This document shows positions 31,140-32,808 of a stretch of DNA of 32,808 nt, in pieces. Source of the stretch: Cladosporium sp. IMV 00045 (lineage: Eukaryota; Ascomycota; Dothideomycetes; Cladosporiales; Cladosporiaceae); assembly GCA_001931905.2 (NCBI GenBank), contig MSJI02000805.1, forward strand, positions 1 through 32,808. Reading direction: 5' to 3'. Each line of letters starts with the position of its first letter. Within the stretch, counting starts at the first letter, position 1. The position numbers were made by a program, and so were the translations under genes. The notes beneath the pieces were generated by a model that was not told the origin of the DNA, ran no database searches, and saw only the letters and a program-made list of their open reading frames with translations.

Positions 31140-32808
31140 CTCTGCCAACGGCCAACCCAATGCCGCACTAACACCTAAGACAGCCGAGTCCTTAACGCGC
31201 CGCAAGTTTCAGCGCACAGCGACCAACCCTGACGACCATGAACGACTACGGAAACCATCGATACCTGCTTCTGTGACCCGTCGGACCACCGATCGCCGAC
31301 CCAGCGACAGTGCTCGCAGGAAGAGCATAAATACAAGAGAAGGCATGAGGGTGCCGAGTGGACCACGCGAGTTCCCTGGTAGCCCTGGAAAGAGGTATGC
31401 ATACCCGCAACTTCAACATGCAACACTTGGTGTCCAATGAGTGTGCGTGGGAAAGAACAGGATGGATTTGCTTACAAGTATAAACAGATATGGCAACGCC
31501 AACGCAGACGCTCCTACTGCCGACAGCGCGGGAACCAACCGCCCTCTCCTGCCTCAATCATCCCTTTTTGAACAGCCCAGACAGACCGCCTTCAACAACG
31601 AAGTTCGCAGCGGCTCGCCGACTGCGCCTGCCGAGCGTTCTGCTGCAGACTTTGATTTCATCCCGCCAGTAAATTTCGACGACTTCCAATCCCGACTTGC
31701 CAATTTCGATGGCCCATCATCCTTACTGGGCGAGTTTCCGTCGGTCGGAGGAGGGCGTGTGCTACCAAAGGAAAACAAGAGCGGCGGAATGGCAGCTAGG
31801 AGCGCTGGATTCGCGAATGCACGACCTCCGCCAGACAGACCAGAAGTTCACCAAGTTGAAAGAAACCCACCTGGAATTGGTCGAAGCGCAAGCTACAAGC
31901 AGACGTACGGAAGTACAATGCCAACCAGAGTGGCGGTGGGACAAAACAATACCAAGGAGCCTCCTGCATCAGGGCAACCAACCGTATCACTACGGACCAG
32001 GAGGCAGTCTACAGTGCCGCAGAGTTCTTCTTCATTCGGCCAACCAATGCCTTCCAACAACACAAAGGCCCCAAGAAAATCCATCGGGCCGGGTCTTTTC
32101 AGCAATTTCATAGAAAGGAAGCCTGTCCCGCAGCAAGAAGGGCCTCCCGTACCGCCAGAATCAAGCAAACCGTCTCTAGTCCGAAGCGGCAGCTTGGGAG
32201 CTGGCAAGCGCACTGTCATGCAGCCATCAACATCGGCCGGAGCAGAGATTCCTCGAGTGTCCACCTTGACCGCAACCACACAGTCTCGACAGGCAAAAGT
32301 CAGGAGTATACCACCAGGAGGAAGGGAAGCGGACGCAAATGGACCCACGGCACGCTCTCCAGGGAAGCCACCTATCAACCGAACAACGACACCTACCTCA
32401 TCCTCGGGCAACAAACGCCAGTCCATTGCCTCTGGACGTATGAGTGGACTGGGCGCTAGAACAATCAGTCCTACGGATGCAAGACGTTTGAAGCGACTAT
32501 CAGCTGTCAATCCGCCCCCTATGCCGACAAACATATCGAAACGGCCGCCGACTCCTCAAGATGACGAGCCTGCTGTGCCCTCTCACCTCCCTGAACTGCC
32601 TCGCTTTGTTCAGGCATCTCCGAGTATGATTCCTCGGAAGGCTAGCGCCGGCCACAGCCTCACTCCAACTTCTGCGCGTGCTTCACCAGACAACAAAGCG
32701 AACTTCAAGAGTGGTGACCACCAACTCAGCCACAAGTCCAGCTACTCGTCTTTGATGATGAACCCTAATACGTCAGCGTCAAGACTCCCACAGCTGAAAA
32801 GCCGTAAT
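31096..32808 (+). CDS. Ser/Pro-rich protein, partial (possible Pom1/DYRK-type kinase N-terminal region)
   Basis: The frame runs off the right edge; about 540 residues are seen. Exon 1 is 31096-31394, then a 93-nt intron (31395-31487, GTATGC donor), then an exon from 31488 open through 32808 without any stop. The start MLSPLKTPGLSVSI is followed by LTPKTAESLTRRKFQRT, DDHERLRKPSIPASVTRR, RRKSINTREGMRVP and, after the intron, FDFIPPVNFDDFQSRLANFD. Later parts include LPELPRFVQASPSMIPRKAS and HKSSYSSLMMNPNTSASRLP. The protein is rich in SP/TP sites and basic patches, hence disordered and probably phosphorylated. This style fits the long regulatory N-terminus of Pom1-like DYRK kinases, which control cell-size and polarity in fission yeast. 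The kinase domain, if any, lies outside the window, so the name is tentative. The start codon is also in doubt because of an alternative ATG at 31032. Confidence 0.7.

Noticed and set aside
31893..32534. 213-codon minus-strand ORF
   Set aside because: Antisense to the long open exon of the right-edge gene, whose sense frame has no stop for over 1.3 kb.
1..32808. tRNA, rRNA, CRISPR array or secondary-metabolite cluster
   Set aside because: No cloverleaf with a GTTCRANNC arm, no rRNA-like sequence and no regular repeat-spacer array were seen by eye. No backbone synthase gene (polyketide or peptide synthase) is present.

Overview
The window is nuclear DNA of a filamentous ascomycete fungus. The genes are interrupted by short GT-AG introns of about 50-100 nt. 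Their products are typical fungal proteins: a C2-domain phosphatidylserine decarboxylase, a Fur-type NCS1 permease, a Zn2Cys6 transcription factor, Fyv10/Gid9, a CECR5-like HAD protein and a YGR210C-like GTPase. There are also small disordered proteins without recognisable domains and a decayed pogo/Fot1-type transposase end. Gene content and intron style would suit a Dothideomycete or a neighbouring class, but the sequence alone does not settle this.

Layout. 1-447 is the C-terminal part of a mutated DDE transposase, followed by about 1.3 kb of AT-rich sequence without genes. 1786-5763 holds four short genes of unknown function: three on the plus strand with proline-rich N-termini, and one convergent gene on the minus strand. 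After a 1.9 kb intergenic stretch comes psd2 (7649-11247, plus, 3 exons, 1145 aa). It converges with an NCS1 nucleobase permease (11793-13642, minus, 4 exons, 560 aa) whose upstream region carries a tight cluster of GATA-factor sites. A Zn2Cys6 regulator (14692-16628, minus) is divergent from fyv10/gid9 (17024-18332, plus, 3 exons, 398 aa). A small disordered protein (18908-19234) and an unresolved multi-exon minus-strand gene (about 19659-21956) follow. A CECR5/HDHD5-type HAD protein (23654-25109) has a nonsense codon just before its canonical intron donor; an alternative donor would remove it. 25110-28419 is a 3.3 kb stretch with only weak ORFs. A YGR210C-type Obg-family GTPase (28420-29917, minus, 4 exons, 436 aa) is divergent from a Ser/Pro-rich protein, possibly the N-terminal region of a Pom1/DYRK-type kinase, which runs off the right edge (31096-32808+).

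How the genes relate. Most are unconnected housekeeping genes: phosphatidylethanolamine synthesis, GID/CTLH ubiquitin ligase, translation-type GTPase. The permease may be nitrogen-regulated, judging from its GATA sites. The Zn2Cys6 gene next to it is a possible but unproven pathway regulator. I did not find a convincing new multi-gene system. The best leads are the alternative-splice rescue of the HAD gene, the GATA cluster, two mutually exclusive starts for the right-edge gene, and the run of proline-rich orphan genes at the left.
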